From Candidatus Niyogibacteria bacterium (GTDB lineage Bacteria; Patescibacteriota; Minisyncoccia; JACROR01), in NCBI GenBank assembly GCA_016186495.1, contig JACPLO010000001.1, positions 75,907 to 110,716 on the forward strand: 34,810 nt of DNA. Direction: 5' to 3'. Position 1 is the first letter of the stretch, and every line of letters begins with the position of its first letter. The notes beneath the pieces were generated by a model that was not told the DNA's origin, ran no database searches, and saw nothing but the letters and a program-made list of their open reading frames with translations. Shown in pieces: positions 34,109 to 34,810 of this stretch. A program made the translations under genes and the position numbers.

Positions 34109-34810
34109 ATGACTAAGATTTACTTAATAATCTTATCGTTAATGGTGATGCCGATATTGGCAATGGCCGCTTATGATGACGTGATTTTAAACCCGAATGC
34201 GGTTATCACAGTAGGAGGGATTGATCTTACCGTATCCGGCAATGGCGGTTCTATGGAATCTATTTCCGTTGATGGAAGTACTATTACGGTGATAATGCCC
34301 GCCAGTTCTTATTTGCAGATTACTTCTTCTGATCGCCGGGTGATGACTGTTGCTAATGCTGACGCGGTGGAAGTTTCCTCCACTTGTTCTTCTTCAGAAA
34401 GCGTTTATACTTTTAGCGCTCCGGCGTTGATTACCACTGATACTTTTACGATTACGCCTACTTCTAGCACTTGCGCGTCCGGCGGTGGCGGCGGCGGAGG
34501 CGGAGGCGGAGGCGGCGGTGGAGGCGGAGGCGGTGGAGGCGCTCCCACTATTCCATCTCAAACTGCGGCAGCAGTTGTTCCCGCGGTTACAACAGTGCCG
34601 GCTGTCTACATAGCCCAGCCTTCAGGCGCAGCGATTAGTGTTTCCCCGGTTTTCAGCCGAACTTTAAAAAAAGGAATGAGCCATTCCGATGTTAAGCGCC
34701 TTCAACAGTTCTTAAACTCTGATCCTGACACTAAGATTACTTCTTCGGGCATTGGTTCTCCGGGAAACGAAACCGAATATTTCGGTTCTCTCACGGAAAA
34801 AGCGGTTCAG
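34109..34810 (+). CDS. Exported protein with poly-Gly linker and peptidoglycan-binding domain (partial)
   Basis: The frame opens at ATG 34109 and runs past the right edge (234 residues seen). A signal peptide (TKIYLIILSLMVMPILAMAA) is followed by a beta-rich region with VITVGGIDLTVSGNG, a run of 20 Gly at 34481-34540, an Ala/Val/Pro-rich linker, then LKKGMSHSDVKRLQQFLN and SGIGSPGNETEYFGSLTEKA. The last part matches the PG_binding_1 fold, which binds cell-wall peptidoglycan. An earlier ATG at 34099 reads only five codons before a stop. The C-terminal end, where a catalytic domain might follow, lies outside the window. Confidence 0.85.
   Translation, partial: MTKIYLIILSLMVMPILAMAAYDDVILNPNAVITVGGIDLTVSGNGGSMESISVDGSTITVIMPASSYLQITSSDRRVMTVANADAVEVSSTCSSSESVYTFSAPALITTDTFTITPTSSTCASGGGGGGGGGGGGGGGGGGGGAPTIPSQTAAAVVPAVTTVPAVYIAQPSGAAISVSPVFSRTLKKGMSHSDVKRLQQFLNSDPDTKITSSGIGSPGNETEYFGSLTEKAVQ
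34481..34540 (+). repeat. Poly-glycine GGN repeat (20 codons)
   Basis: Sixty bases of GGC, GGA and GGT codons encode 20 consecutive Gly between the beta-rich domain and the Pro-rich linker of the exported protein. Codons are mixed, so it is not a simple microsatellite, but it is much more GC-rich than the surroundings and could vary in length. Confidence 0.85.

Overview
The window is an AT-rich stretch of a bacterial genome, almost entirely devoted to cell-surface glycan synthesis. TGA works as a stop codon (several ATGA start/stop overlaps), so recoded lineages such as Gracilibacteria/Absconditabacteria are excluded. The right end suggests a Candidate Phyla Radiation bacterium, most likely of the Parcubacteria type. 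That end has an O-antigen-ligase-like membrane protein with C-terminal TPRs, a Ser/Thr-rich surface protein with a VGIGT..PN motif, and an exported protein with a poly-Gly linker and a peptidoglycan-binding domain. The assignment is inference from gene style. No rRNA, tRNA, CRISPR array, IS element or integrase was seen, and no gene-free stretch exceeds 300 bases.

Layout: (1) 1-4254: a partial unknown gene, a broken cobalamin-type radical SAM gene, a GT2 glycosyltransferase and a second radical SAM enzyme. (2) 4323-10592: a tightly packed plus-strand operon with CMP-nonulosonate synthetase, two Gfo/Idh/MocA oxidoreductases, a NeuB-family synthase, a NeuC/LegG-like epimerase, a WbqC-like protein and a PIG-L deacetylase. 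(3) 10677-12559: a B12-type radical SAM enzyme and a hexapeptide acyltransferase, closed by a strong terminator. (4) 12615-20560: DegT aminotransferase, CapD-like 4,6-dehydratase, ABC flippase, two paralogous capsule/Kdo-transferase-like proteins and a PseB-like dehydratase. (5) 20728-26129: Gfo/Idh oxidoreductase, second CMP-nonulosonate synthetase, histidine phosphatase, APH-fold kinase and a NeuB-SAF-cupin fusion. (6) 26219-27115: a methyltransferase. (7) 30393-27176, minus strand: RmlD-like SDR, third NeuB, PseH-like GNAT and PseF-like synthetase. (8) 30518-34810: frameshifted ligase/polymerase and two exported proteins.

The genes fit into at least three nonulosonic-acid (sialic-acid-like) cassettes, each with its own NeuB-type synthase and CMP-transferase. 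The first, helped by the 12.1-14.8 kb genes, could supply all six chemical steps of a legionaminic-acid-type route. The third looks like part of a pseudaminic-acid route, using the PseB-like enzyme at 19.5 kb. The second is the most unusual: its kinase, phosphatase and synthase-cupin fusion suggest a route through phosphorylated intermediates. The ABC flippase and the Wzy/WaaL-like membrane protein could export and assemble the glycan, and the two capsule-type transferases are candidates for attaching the CMP-activated sugars.

Two gene styles alternate. Blocks 1, 3 and 5 have strong Shine-Dalgarno sites and hairpin terminators. Blocks 2, 4 and 7 mostly lack clear Shine-Dalgarno sites and use overlapping or closely packed starts. 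This may reflect a mosaic origin.
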